Positions 1 to 10,957 of a stretch of 64,000 nucleotides of DNA are shown piece by piece. The position numbers and the translations under genes were made by a program. Origin of the DNA: Paulinella micropora (lineage: Eukaryota; Cercozoa; Imbricatea; Euglyphida; Paulinellidae). The DNA is taken from the NCBI GenBank assembly GCA_019918135.1, contig WBZZ01002820.1, positions 55,001 to 119,000 on the forward strand, given 5' to 3'. Numbering within the stretch: the first letter of the stretch is position 1; each line of letters starts with the position of its first letter. The notes under the pieces were generated by a model. That model had not been told where the DNA came from, searched no databases, and saw only the letters and a list, made by a program, of their open reading frames with translations.

Positions 1-66
1 TTTCAAGGCTCTATGGGATTTAAGCTTCCAAGCTTGTCCTCATATTCCTTAATCCTAATACAACAT
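1..66 (-). repeat. LTR terminus of the gypsy-2 type (partial)
   Basis: Read on the minus strand this begins TGTTGTATTAGGAT and runs off the left edge. The same start, followed by related sequence (GGAAGCTTAAA..CCATA), recurs at 45732-45797 next to gypsy-2B. TG at the start and the shared position suggest the 5' end of an LTR. The rest of the LTR lies outside the window, so its length and its element are unknown. Confidence 0.5.
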
Positions 67-72
67 TAAAAA

Positions 73-321
73 TGTAAACATCACCCCCCGGATAGCAGGT
101 AAAAAGTACAGTTTTTCGGTTTTAAGTTGCACCTAGTTTTTTTTCCCAGTATTTCAATATCGTTTGGCCTGATTTGACGTAATACCATTTTAACCGTGGT
201 CTGTGGCAGCTTTCTTTTTCGGCTTCACTGAGCTAATATAACAAGAGATCATTCTCCTTTGGGGATTTTTGTCTGGTTATATTACAGACTTTTTATCGAG
301 CTATCTTCAGGGAATGTAACA
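73..321 (+). repeat. Candidate 5' LTR of gypsy-1 (249 bp)
   Basis: It begins TGTAAACATCACC and ends GAATGTAACA, and has a second copy of the same length at 10170-10418 in the same orientation. I estimate about 90% identity by eye. Length, TG...CA ends and position around a gypsy coding block fit an LTR pair. The alternative is a dispersed solo LTR or short repeat that happens to flank the element. Confidence 0.55.
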
Positions 322-1081
322 TTGAAGTCACCAGCACAATGCTGATTTCTTTTCTGGCTTGTTTTTGGAACATCAGAAAGAAAAATTGGACAGACCTATC
401 TCTTCTGAGTAGGTGTTCCAAAAAACAAATACTCCAGCACATCCCCACACAGCTCCTTTTGCAAAACCAGACGTCTAGGCGTTTGTGAGTAGGTGTCTCA
501 GTACCCTCTACACAGCCTGTATCTGTGTCCTCATAAGGAGGCCAGACACCAGACCTCATAGCTGTTCTTGTGTTCTCTCTTGAGACAGAGACAGAGTAGG
601 TCAACAGAGGTACAAACAAACACTCACAGTTACAAACAAACTTGAAGGACACGAGCGTAGTACTCCTCCTTTCAAGTCTGTGCACTTAGTTGCCTCTCAA
701 AACACATACATCAGAGTATTTTTGCAAATCTCTGACTGTTTTTCGACAATAGGTCTGAACAAGTGTCAGACGACAGGTTGACTTCTCAAGGAGTGCTTCT
801 CGAGCATCTTTGACATTATCTGTACGTAGGTCCTCGTACCTCATAACAGATACAACAACAAAAAGAGAAAAAGAAAAGAGGAGTGGAGAAGGAGATCAAG
901 TTTTCAGAGAAAGTCATATAGACTACTTCTTTCTCACAAACAAAAACACATAAGACATAGAGGTGAGACTCTCTCTCTCTACACTGTCTTTTCATCTTTC
1001 CTCTCTATTCGTTCCTCAGAGACTAACAGAGTAATTACGGAGTAGAAACAGATCTATCTCCTTTGTATTCCTTCAGAGACC
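322..1081 (+). other. Gypsy-1 5' leader, no gene seen
   Basis: There is no convincing coding region. The stretch becomes rich in CT and GA tracts from about 860 on and leads directly to the gag start codon at 1082. The minus ORF here (293-685) has no recognisable feature. A 13-nt stretch (GCACTTAGTTGC core, about 681) recurs near 10047 and may be chance. Confidence 0.4.
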
Positions 1082-3577
1082 ATGTCTTCTAGGTCTGAAG
1101 AAGCATATTGGAATGAAGAAGGAGGAGAGAATGAGAGAACCCCAATAGACCAGGAGGATAACGTTGGCCCTCTTGGGGACGGGGGAGATCTGGCCGTGCC
1201 TTCCTATGAAACAGGAGGACCAGAGGACCGAATGCTCGCCCCTGGGCGGATGGGAGAGTCGGAAGTCGAGAAGGAGAGGAGCGAGGAGGAAGCGAGGTTT
1301 GTGGCCGAATATGGCAATCTAAGTGAGAAGGAGTTTGAGGATAAAATAGAGAAGGATGCGGCCTATAAATGGCTATTCATTCCCCCAGAAATATGATGGG
1401 GAGATCCCTTGAGAAAGGATGATATCTGTTACCCCCTCCCAAAACAAGCCCTGTCTCTTGCAAAATTCCTCAGAGACGACAGTGCACAGTTACAGGTGCA
1501 ACATGTCTCATTTGGGGACAATATGTCTTTACTGGAGCTTCTCGACCTCACATGGAAAGTGTTCGAGTGTGCTATACTCTATGAGTACCAGTCTAACAAG
1601 ACTGTCCTGCCATGGGATTCAAGAGCACTGGTTAGGTTGCTCGATCCTGGTCAGGATATCGAATCAATCAAAAGAGTGGAAGGGGAGTTTAAGTCCAGGA
1701 ACGTCCGAGGACAGATTAATGTCATGGATATACCCCTGAGACTTATGGAGATCAAGTTGGTGGACTTGAATAAACTCCAACAAACCCCGATTTATGGCAG
1801 GGACCTTCACCCGGCCCTGAAAGAAATAGAAGGCGAAGCTGAGGGGGTGACGAAGATTAAAAAGTTGCATGCGGCCTTGCAGAAGGACGACGCATGGAAG
1901 AGGTGGGCTTTCACCAAGGATCATACGATCTTGGATGGAACGGCCGCACCCGCCCTCACCAATAAAGCGGGAGAGAAGGAGTTGGCGGAGAAGGTTCTGT
2001 TCCTTCGGAAGGCTGCCGAGCGCATGTCTTTTTTTCATCATGCTCAAGATCTGCATATCAGGGAAAGAGCAGAGGAGAAAGAAAAGAAGGAGTTGGAGGC
2101 AAAGATTGCATTGGCTAAGGCGACTGCTACGAGACAGGCACCTTCCTCTGGGCCTTTTATGTCTCCCCCTGGGTACGTCCCGTCAGCCCATACAGCCCCT
2201 CCTGCCCCTACGACTAGCTCAGCGCCTACCACTGTCATTGTCAACAATAATGACAAGAAGGACAGACAGGCTATCATTAACGCCTTCCAAAAATATACCA
2301 AGTCCGATGCCACTGCTCTGACGCTGTTCGCAGAGACAGCGAGTCAGAAGGACACTGATGCGAACCTTCGAGACAAGCTCCGAATAATTGATGCTTGTAT
2401 GAAGCAGCATCCAACGGACGAAACACAGGAGTATGAGGCGTTGTCCACCTTGTTGGACCCATCAATCCTAGGATTTGATGTTGTGGAATACAAGGCGTTG
2501 CGAGCGGTAGAGGTGTCGGCTAGGAGAGCAGCCTCAGACCTGCAGTGCACGGTGCCAGTTGCCGTCCTCTTGCAATACTTTAAAACTCATGGGTATCAGC
2601 ATCTGTGTACTGGTACTTTGATTGGGTTTGAGATTTTTCAAGAGGTGAACGAAGGGCTGGGCATTAGCGCGAGGTTGGCAGCGATCCTCACTGAGGTCAG
2701 CGCCAAGTACGGGCTCTTTTATAGCCGGAAGTCTATCATTTTGTATTTCCTGAGTGCTTTGTGTGCACGACACCCGAGCAAGCTCGCAAGGATCATACAG
2801 TCCTGTCCGACCTTCGCGGCGGTGAAGACGGCGGATTTTTTAGAAACGAATATATACGAGAGGGCCGTAGCGGCTGTTCAGCCGAGCGACCTGTATAGGG
2901 AGGTGCTCGAAGCATGTTCCGACTTGGACACTGCCACCGAGTCATTCTCCAGTGCCGCGACACAAGGGGTTGGAGGTGCTCAAGCAGCACATACACGGTC
3001 GGCGGGTCAAAAGAGGGGGAGAGACGAGCCGACGCCGTGCTACCGCTATTTTTCATACATGGCGTGTAAGAATGAGGCGAAGCATGGAGTAGGCACCTGT
3101 CCACACAGTCATGACTCTGACGATGACAGGATGCGAAATATCTTCCTGAGAGAACTCAAAGGCTCAAAAAAGGAGCAGGCCTTATACAGAGTTTACAAGA
3201 AGGAGTTGGTGGAGAGGAGGTGGAATGCAAATATGGTCGCGGACGGAGAGTTCCGGGAGGCCATCATTTCCTTCCTTGAGAAGATGAAGAGAAAGGAGGA
3301 GAAAGAAGCAGCGGGCCGACAAGCGGCGCCGACTAGAGGAGGAGAGACGAGAGGAGCGTCACGAGGGTCCCGAGGGACACCAAGAGGATGGGCACCAAGA
3401 GGTCGGGGCTATCGGGGAAGGGGAGGCCGGACCCCAGCGCGCCCTCCCAGAGGACACGGATACTGGAATTATAGCTCCAGTTCCAGCTCCAACTACCCCC
3501 AGCAAGCGTATACCGCTGCGGGGGGACGTCAAGACGAAGACACTGGCTCAGGTGAGCGTGTTGAAGTCCTAGAATGA
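1082..3577 (+). pseudogene. gag: Gypsy-1 Gag with CCCH zinc finger, one in-frame TGA
   Basis: Gag forms the retrotransposon particle and binds its RNA. Two segments (1082-1396, 104 codons; 1409-3577, 722 codons) lie in the same frame, separated by a TGA at 1394-1396 and four codons. The N-terminal part is acidic and the middle is helical. Near 3039 there is a Cys-x8-Cys-x10-Cys-x3-His finger instead of the usual CCHC knuckle, followed by an RG/GRG-rich RNA-binding tail. The same finger type, at the same place, occurs in gypsy-2B (42371-43150), which supports homology. The start ATG at 1082 follows the leader directly. Whether the TGA is read through or simply inactivating cannot be told from one copy. 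Confidence 0.7.
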
Positions 3578-3652
3578 CGGGAGGAAAAGAGGGAGGAGGA
3601 GAAGAGAAAGAAGGAGATAAAAACTGTTCTTTTTAATACGACAGTCACAGTT

Positions 3653-4881
3653 ATGCCTACTATTGCTGAACAGGATACGAACGGTTCCGTTCCTCCTAGA
3701 CGTGAAGTTGAAGGCACACAGCCTCACAAGCCTCAAGGTAAGCATTTGCTAGTTCATCCTTCGAGAGCTAATATGATAAATGATGCGAATAGGAAGGCGA
3801 AGAAGGCGATGGAGGAGAGGAAGCCGCAACTGAAGGCTAGGTCTCCGCCTACGAAGAAGCAGCGGACCGTTCCCCCGCCAAAGGACGCAACCGTCTCTAC
3901 GGTAGACAAGTGTACATCTAGTGTACCGGACTCTGTCAAGCGGACACTTGAGATACCGGAAGCCCCAGAGACTCAAGAAGTTAAGTTGGAGGAAAAGAGG
4001 GAAGAACGGAAGGATGACAAGGAACTTGAGCTTAGACTCAAAACCCTAGAACAAAAAATTCATGTGCTAGCGGCTAGTATACATAGACCGGACGCGCTAT
4101 GCTACACTGACCTCTTTTGTGAAACTTTACAAACCACATTAAAAGTTGGTAATGATACGATGGCGAATATTAATATTGTCGGCCAGAAGTTTTTGAATAG
4201 TCACCGGACATGGGTTGACAAAAATATTAGAAAAACAAAGGGGACCCTAAAAGGGGTAGGCAGCCGTACGGAAATTACGGGCATCGTCACATTAATTTTC
4301 AAATTGAAATCCGGTCGAGTATATCGTGCGGACCTCTATGTTGTCCCCGATTACCACGGTTCAATCCTGCTGTCGTATGACCAATTGGCTACGATGGGGG
4401 CAGTGATCGATTGCGCCGCACGGCGGGTAATTTATGGAGTGAAGAGAGGAGAGGAGGAGGATATTAATCCGATGACTGCTACTGACTCATACGAGGCTTT
4501 TGAGCTGAGTCTAGCAACGGAGAGAAAAAGGTTGGCCTTCGTACATGAGGCAACTGAAGCCTATGTACACCCCTATGTCAGGCGTATACGGTTACGATTC
4601 CCGCATGGGACAAAAAGTCTATTGATGACTTAATCGTAGCGCGTAATGAGGAGATAATGTGTGTTGCAAAACAGTGCCCGTCGTTGGCCAGATTCGCAGA
4701 AGGTGGTGGGGCAGATGTCCATATTACTAATGGCTACTGTTACCACGCAAAGATGTCAGATGAAAAGAGAGAGGCGTTTGTGCCAAGGAGGAAGGGGCGT
4801 ATCCCCGATACTCCAGAGGATGACATTAAAAATTTTATCACGAACTTTTGGGCGATGTGCCTACCTGGCCGCGCTCATTAA
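3653..4881 (+). pseudogene. Gypsy-1 aspartic protease-like region and downstream linker
   Basis: The first ORF (3653-4633) has a charged N-terminal part, then a retropepsin-like fold signature: NDTMANINIVG in the place of the catalytic DTG loop, and ILLSYDQLATMGAVIDC near the end, resembling the ILG-x-DWL..GAVID element of gypsy proteases. Gly of DTG is replaced by Met. After a frameshift near 4570 a second frame, up to 4881, carries a block (NGYCYHAK, SLARFAEG) that matches the NRYCFHAK block of gypsy-2. A further shift near 4850 leads into the RT frame. The gene would process Gag-Pol but is broken here. Confidence 0.6.
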
Positions 4882-6428
4882 CTGAAGTGAAAAAGTGTCT
4901 ACGGACTCTATTTGAGAGTAACAAGCCGTATACTGTCATTCTGCCGTACAATGAGAAGGCGATATGGGCACAGGAGATAAGGGACCGGCTTATTGATCAT
5001 CCTATAGCGGTTCCCTCTCGCAAGCAACAGTTAGTGGTGGCTTGTCGACTCGGGTCTCGGGAGCAGAGCAGTGCATACAAGCGGAAGCTCAGAGCCCAGG
5101 ACAAGTTGAAATTGATACCTCAAGCTTTCACATGCTTTGATGGTTTCTACACCCGTAAGGCTCCGATACAATACGCGAACCTTATTGATATGCTTGTCGG
5201 ACTCGGTCATGATGATGAGCCGGACACAGTCACGTATGAACGGACGGGGCTGGACGATTTGTCCGAGGAAGATTTGATTTTGGAGGAGGACTTAGCGCCC
5301 CTCAAAGAACATAAGAAGATGTCGGAGGAAGATTTCCAAGCGGCGGCGCGGAAAATTTTAGAAGAAGGAGTGGGTACGGAGAGAGAGAAGGAGCTTCTCA
5401 AAGCTAAGATGGAGGCGTACAGAGAAATTTTCGACCCTCCTCGGGCAGGTGGTGTAAAGTCGGAGGACTTCACTGCTGTCATTTACAAAATACCGGGTGC
5501 GGAGCCATCTCCGGCACCGCGGAGGGCAAATTTGAGCATACATGAGGCGAAGATAGCGGAGGAGAACGTGAGACAGTTGCTCAATGAGGACTTTATTGAG
5601 AGATCTACATCTCCAATTGTCTCTCAACCGAAAATCGTCCCCAAGCCAGGAGGAAAATGGCGTTTGACGATCAATTATGCCCGTGTGAATAAGGTGCTAG
5701 AGGAAGAGAGAAATCCTCTGCCGACCTTAGAAGAGGGCAGAAGAGTGCTGCGGAATGCTAAATTCTATTCGGTCATTGACCTGAAGAACGGCTTCTGGCA
5801 GATACCACTGGACGAGAAATCCAGATGGCTGACTGCATTCGTGGTTGGTATGGAAATATACCAGTGGAAGGTGCTTCCGATGGGACTCAAACAGGCCCCG
5901 GGGCTCTTTCAGAAGGCGATGCAGAAGATGTTGAGTGGTCAATATGACGACCAGTCGGAGCATGGTTTTATGAGAAGGAGAGGACAGAAGGCGGGAGAAT
6001 ATGCATTTTGTTACATCGATGACATTATCGTATACTCTAACACAATGGAAGAACATATCGATCACTTGTCAGATGTCTTCAGGCGCATCGGAGCTTTTGG
6101 CCTGAAATGCAACTTAAAGAAATGTCAGCTTGCAAAGACAAGTGTGACGTATTTGGGTTACGAGATTTCTCATAACAGAGTCTCGATATCGCGCGAAAAG
6201 AGGGAGGAGATCATGAGTAGACAATTGCCAAAGAATTGCACAGAGTTACACTCTTTTCTTGCGATGGCACAGTACTACAGCCAGTTCATACCCGATTGGG
6301 GTGCAACTCGGGCTAAGTTGGAGAAGTTGATTGATTTTGGAGACTTTGAGAAGTGGGATGAGGAGGCTTTGCAGGCGTTTAATACGCTCAAAGATCTCAT
6401 TTACAAAGATCCCAAGGACGGCGGATGA
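4848..6428 (+). pseudogene. pol: Gypsy-1 reverse transcriptase with conserved pre-RT block
   Basis: Copies element RNA into DNA. The first ~130 residues are a block (VILPYNEKAIWA, DHPIAVPSRKQ, QAFTCFDGFYTRKAPIQYA) also present in gypsy-2A and 2B but not part of the standard RT core. The RT core follows with KPGGKWRLTINYARVN, FYSVIDLKNGFWQIPL, LPMGLKQAPGLFQ and the catalytic YIDDIIVYS near 6010-6030. The frame ends at an in-frame TGA (6426-6428). Six nucleotides later the RNase H domain continues in the same frame, so this stop interrupts pol rather than ending it. Confidence 0.85.
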
Positions 6429-6434
6429 GTACTT

Positions 6435-7474
6435 ATGATGCCCGACTTTACGAAGCCGTTCGTAGTCGACACGGATGCATCTAAGTTTGCGATTGGCGCG
6501 GTGCTGCAACAGGAAGATGAGGAGAAAAAGTTGCGCCCGATCATGTTTATTAGTAGAAAGCTGTGTGCGGCGGAGCGAAATTACTGCACGCGACAGAGAG
6601 AGGCGTTGGCAGTAGTATGGGCTCTCAAGAGGCTCAGAGAATATCTATGGGGAGGACCTCTATTCACGGTTAGGACCGATCATCACACCTTCTTTGGTTG
6701 ATGAATCATGAACAAACCGGCCGTTTGGCGCGGTGGCAAGCTTTCGTGTCATGTTTCAATTTCACGATGGTCTATTTACCGGGAAAGCGAAACGTAGTCG
6801 CTGATAGCCTTTCTAGACTAGAGTTTCAGTCGGAGGTGTCGGCTCTTGTATCATCAGTGGAAATGATAGATCTGTCCACGGACAAGGTGTACGAGGTAAG
6901 CCACATAGAGGCGATGCAGATGGCAAGAGGCGTTCGATATGACCGCACGGGTCTACGATATAGTCCTCAAGGCCCGGATCATGGCATATGCTGTGAGGCG
7001 CATGTTCTCGAAGACGCTGAGTGGTCTTATGAGGCATACGAGAATGCGAAGGCGAATATAAAAGAGGAGGAGGAGACGACTGAGGTCTATACTGAACCTC
7101 CACAGGAAAATCGAAGCGAGCTTGATGAAGACCCGGAGAGGGTAGGAGTAAGGTTGGAGGACGGTACTATCCATATCGCCTCGCCTACCGCATGGCGGCA
7201 GCAGCAGGCGACGGATCCGGAGTTCAAGCAGCTCATAACGTTATACAAGAACCCTAATGAGCTTAAAAAGACTCCGCAGATCAAAGATCAAATGAAGGAG
7301 ATGGCGTGGAGAGATGGGCTATTGTGGTACAAGGGCCAGCATGGCAAATTTGCATCACAGCCTGACAAATGGACTCTCTGGGTACCGGAGAAGTTGAGGC
7401 GCTTCATATATGTTGCAGCCATAACTGCCCCTTACTGGCACATCCGGGTCGACAAAGAACTCATTGGTTCATAG
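6435..7474 (+). pseudogene. pol: Gypsy-1 RNase H and RNase H-integrase linker
   Basis: RNase H degrades the RNA strand during cDNA synthesis. Visible motifs are VVDTDASKFAIGAVLQQ, TRQREALAVVWALKRL and RTDHH; after a 1-nt frameshift near 6690 the frame resumes with GRLARWQAF and YLPGKRNVVADSLSR, the standard end of gypsy RNase H. The linker (to 7474) includes VEDGT-type and WRDGLLWYKG motifs also seen in gypsy-2A. A further shift near 7430 separates it from the integrase zinc-binding region. Confidence 0.8.
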
Positions 7475-8394
7475 CGAGGCGATTTTGGTGGAAAGGAATG
7501 AAGGAGGAGATAGACAGAGAAGTAGACGCATGTATCCCATGCAAAACCACAAAGACACCGTTGAAGGCGAATTTCGGCCTGATCGGTACATTCCCGTTAC
7601 ACGCCGGGATGTTTGAATTCTTACACATCGATCATGTGGGACCTTTCCCCGAATCGGCCGAAGGGTACAAATACCTTCTTACTGCGATAGATCGAGCCAC
7701 CAATTATGTCTGGGTTGTTCCTGTTAAGGACGTTACAGGCAAGACAACTGCGGAGGCTCTGATCGACAGGATCGTCTCGCAGATCGGAGTGCCTAGAAAG
7801 ATATGTTCTGATCGAGGTTCTGACTTTAATAATGAAGTCATCGACAGACTATCTAAGTACTACGGGATGAAATGGCAATATGTTACTGCCTATAGCCCGA
7901 GAGCGAATGGCAAGATCGAGCGGGTACATAGACCTCTCAAAGCCTCGCTTAAGATGTACTGTATGAAGAAGGAGAATCAGAGAGCCTGGGTGGAGGCAGC
8001 ACCTTCATTTGCCTTTGCAATGAACTGTCTACCCTCATCGGCATTAGGAGGAGCCAGGAGCTCAGTCTCGCCATATCAATTGGTTTACGGCCGAGAGCCT
8101 AATATCCCAACCTCGCTTCTGCATCCAAAGGACACTTGGGCAGATGAGGATGAGTTGTTCGGGATGAGGCTAAGAGCGAAGATGGAGGCGGAGCAAATAG
8201 TTGCGGCGCATAGGGAGGCGGAGCGCAGAAAGACTGATGCACAAGGAGTGCGACAAGCGCACTTAGATCAAGTCCGTTTCCGGGTTGGGGATATTGTACT
8301 CCTGTACCATCCTCAAGTACCCAAGGGGTTAGCTCTAAGCTGTTTACCCACTGGAAAGGACCATACCAGATTATGGAGCAGATTGGACCTCTGA
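7369..8394 (+). pseudogene. pol: Gypsy-1 integrase
   Basis: Inserts the cDNA into the genome. The HHCC zinc-binding part is split by the shift near 7430 (HPGRQRTHW, FWWKGM, CIPC). The DDE core follows: HIDHVGPFPES (first Asp), ICSDRGSDFNNEVIDRL (second Asp) and SPRANGKIERVHRPLK (Glu). The ORF then loses frame near 8330, just after YHPQVPKG; the expected continuation (PLNYKIRGRGKVQIVNVRRLIKY) sits in the next frame from 8373. Order and motifs match gypsy-2A integrase closely. Confidence 0.85.
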
Positions 8395-9345
8395 ACTATA
8401 AGATCAGGGGTAGAGGGAAGGTGCAAATTGTGAATGTTCGAAGGCTGATCAAATATGACCCCTTCTTACTCGAGGATGAATCCGTTGAGGAGGCGTTGAA
8501 ACGGATGAAGGAGGATTTCAAAGAGGTACCGCCTATCAGTAAGGAGGATACCTTAGAGGAGGAGAATGCCTATCGGGCACCTGTCTCGGAGAAGGAGGAG
8601 ACCGAGAAGGAGAGCAAGGAAGACTCAAACCGCAAAAGCGCGGCGGGGACTCAGTCTAAGGCCCCCATAGTCCGCGGCGGTACAAAGGAGAAGTTCACGG
8701 AGGCGCAGAGGAGGAGAGCGCAAAATGACCTTATCTTCGACCAACCGAGGAAGGTGGCGAGATCGACGCGAGCGACGGATGTCCATGGAGGAGGAGAAGA
8801 GAAGGACACTAACCCAAACGCGGGTAATGTGGACATTCGACATGCGCGATGGAAGGAAGGCGAGGCGATTGCGACCATCAAGTGGGTCCGAGACGCTTTT
8901 TATCTGTTGAGACCGGCAGAATCTCATGTTGCGATGACACTCTCTCAGATCTTTATCTCATGCGAGCTGTGGCGGTCCCGCAGACTACACGGGCAGCGCG
9001 GACATCGAAGAGATCCTCAGCAGCAAAACGATACAACCGGTACTCCATTTCTGGAGAAGCATGGACCCTGTTGAGGATCCAAAAGCTAGACAATACTTAC
9101 CGGTATACAAAGACGCGAAAGATCTCGAGACTTGGGATGATACTATTACCCCTCGAGACAAAGTCCACACTGCGTGGACTATTCAGTCACTGCCTAGGGG
9201 AGTGCTTGACATTCCTTTTGACTTATCATTGGGCGCCATCCCTAACAAAATATGGGACATTCTTGAGGAGTCAAAGTTTGACTTGACTTTTGTTGGCGGC
9301 CCGCCACCTGGCAAAGGGGCTCGCGCAAGGCGACGAAGGCAGTAA
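8373..9345 (+). pseudogene. Gypsy-1 integrase C-terminus and extra conserved domain
   Basis: The first part (8373-9074) has the SH3-like integrase tail (IRGRGKVQIVNVRRLIKYDPFL), an acidic linker, then HARWKEGEAIATIKWV..FYLLRP. A further piece in another frame (9061-9345) has AWTIQSLPRGVLDIPF, GAIPNKIWDILEESKFDL and VGG. Both blocks have counterparts in gypsy-2A (HKKWKECN..FYLVRP; AWTISAWPRGVLDYPF, IPQKIWDVLKESGMDL, IGG), so this is a conserved extension found in both families. I know no named domain for it. Function unknown. Confidence 0.6.
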
Positions 9346-10169
9346 GTGACATTTTTTTCTTTTATCACGCGTCGGACATTGAAAGCTGCATGTAGATTAA
9401 TCTCATAGTACCCATGTCAGATCATGTCTTATTAAAATATTTGTATACCATTGTTGTTACTTGGCATTTTTATCGCAACATATGAGTGCGAAGGTCAATC
9501 GGCAAATGGATACGACACCGTAGGAGGGGATCGCTTGTGAGTTTAGCGATGGTGTTCCTGGTACGACCCTGCTTCAAGTATCCAGGGTGATGTTCTCAAT
9601 AAATGTTCTCATAGTAGACATATTAAATATTTTTTTCTTTGGATATACTTAATATCGTCATACCAGCACGGTCCGTCTCTACTTGTGTCGGTTTATCGCA
9701 TGGTCGGGTTCACTCACACCTGCTTTGGATATAGTTATTAGGACTGGCCCCCTAGTACTATATTAAGGTAACTGATTGAAAACAAGGGTATGTTATTAAA
9801 AGACAATGTATTTACTGATCGGAAGTGTTTTTAGAGAAGGAAAAAAAATTATAATGCTGCTTTTATTTTAATAGTAATACTATTTGTTCTTGACATACTG
9901 CCTCAGGATTAAGTTACGGGGGGGACAACGAGTGTGGAAGGAGGAGTTTTTTTTTATTTACAAAAAATGAGGCTAGAGATTTACAGTTGACGCGTGTCTG
10001 GTGTATGCGTTTTATTTATCCACTGCACCGTCTATCCGTGGGTTAATGCACTTAGTTGCAACACCCCGTAGCATTTGTGCAGAAAAGAAATCAGCAGCTA
10101 TATGACGAAAATATTGCATATTTCCGTCATAAAAACGGGTAGAGGTGTCATAAAAACGGGAAGGGGTAC
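9346..10169 (+). other. Gypsy-1 3' untranslated region with candidate polypurine tract
   Basis: No coding region is apparent, only AT-rich sequence and G-rich patches (9917-9945). Immediately before the right 249-bp repeat a CATAAAAACGGG motif occurs twice (10131 and 10149 areas), the second running into GGGAAGGGGTAC, which is suitably placed for a polypurine tract priming plus-strand synthesis. Confidence 0.4.
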
Positions 10170-10418
10170 TGTAGGCATCACCCCCCGGATAGCCGGTAAA
10201 AAGTACAGTTTTTCGGGTGTCAGGTGCACCTATTTTTTTCCCCAGTATTTCAATATCGTTTGGCCGGATTTGACCTAATGCCATTTTAACCGTGGTCTGT
10301 GGCCGCTTTCTTTTTCGGCTTCACTGAGCTAATATAACGAGACATCATTCTCCTTTGGGGGATTTGTGTCTGGTTGTATTACCGACTTTTTATCGAGCTA
10401 TCTTCAGAGAATGTAACA
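10170..10418 (+). repeat. Candidate 3' LTR of gypsy-1 (249 bp)
   Basis: Direct copy of 73-321, same length, TGTAGGCATCACC to GAATGTAACA. By eye it differs at roughly 20-25 positions, which suggests an old insertion and fits the decay of the coding region between them. Confidence 0.55.
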
Positions 10419-10655
10419 AAACCGGAAGTATTATTCTAAACTGGAAATGTAATAAGAATTCATCTTAAAAACATTTAATAACAAGGAATCACTTCCAGAG
10501 TGAATTCCCGTAAAAACACATAGCGTAAAAACGATGTAGTATACAGTGGGTGTTACATAGCACCCCTTCCCCCTCCTTTGAGATCGCTCGATCTCAATTC
10601 CAGGAGTAATACCAACGGAGACTACATCTCGTATAATCTCGTCAGTACAGGCAAA
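10419..10655. other. Flank between gypsy-1 and the PLV, no gene
   Basis: AT-rich with a short palindrome (GAGATCGCTCGATCTC, about 10580). I see no gene. It is the left side of the PLV target; the matching right side begins at 31823. Confidence 0.4.
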
Positions 10656-10661
10656 TACTGG
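10656..10661. repeat. Target-site duplication, left (TACTGG)
   Basis: The six bases before the left TIR are TACTGG and the six after the right TIR (31817-31822) are the same. Six-base duplications are the rule for Polinton/Maverick integration. Confidence 0.85.
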
Positions 10662-10906
10662 ACTACTATAGGTATTACTATAGGACACTTATCTTTATAT
10701 TCATATACATAAATTTAACTCATTTCGCCATATTTCGCTCTCCTATTAATCAACAAAAACTAGCAAAACTAGAAAATCACACTTTTTCACAAACTATTGA
10801 TACTAAGAGTCCTTATTTCCTTTTCTTATTCTTTCGTGGTGTCCTGAGCCCCCTTATCTTTTTCCAAAAAAAAAAGTGATCTGTATTGAAAGTTGGTAAA
10901 TAAAAG
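10662..10906 (+). repeat. PLV left terminal inverted repeat
   Basis: It begins ACTACTATAGGTATTACTAT and ends GGTAAATAAAAG. Its reverse complement is found at 31569-31816 with roughly ten differences and a small length change in an A-run. It is the likely end recognised by the integrase and the priming end for replication. Confidence 0.92.
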
Positions 10907-10957
10907 AATAAATATTATTTAAAGAAATGAAATATTATATTACATATATAATAATAT

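Larger units (their letters stand above)
73..10418 (+). mobile_element. Gypsy-1: degraded Ty3/gypsy LTR retrotransposon
   Basis: Plus-strand order gag, protease, RT, RNase H, integrase, C-terminal domain is that of Ty3/gypsy elements. The coding block 1082-9345 is broken by in-frame TGA codons (1394, 6426) and frameshifts (about 4570, 4850, 6690, 7430 and 8330), so the copy is defective. Two 249-bp repeats, each TGTA...AACA, flank it, and a purine-rich stretch (GGGAAGGGG) lies just before the right one, as a polypurine tract would. I see no clean primer-binding site after the left repeat, and the 5-bp flanks (AAAAA versus AAACC) do not match, so the outer borders are provisional. Confidence 0.7.

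Noticed and set aside
293-685. 130-codon minus ORF in the gypsy-1 leader
   Set aside because: No motif, Cys/Arg/Ser-rich composition, and it lies partly in the candidate LTR. Probably chance.
6426-6428. Selenocysteine or UGA-Cys decoding in gypsy-1
   Set aside because: The TGA aligns with a Cys codon of gypsy-2A, but the element is frameshifted in many places and other TGAs align with Gly. No supporting structure was seen.
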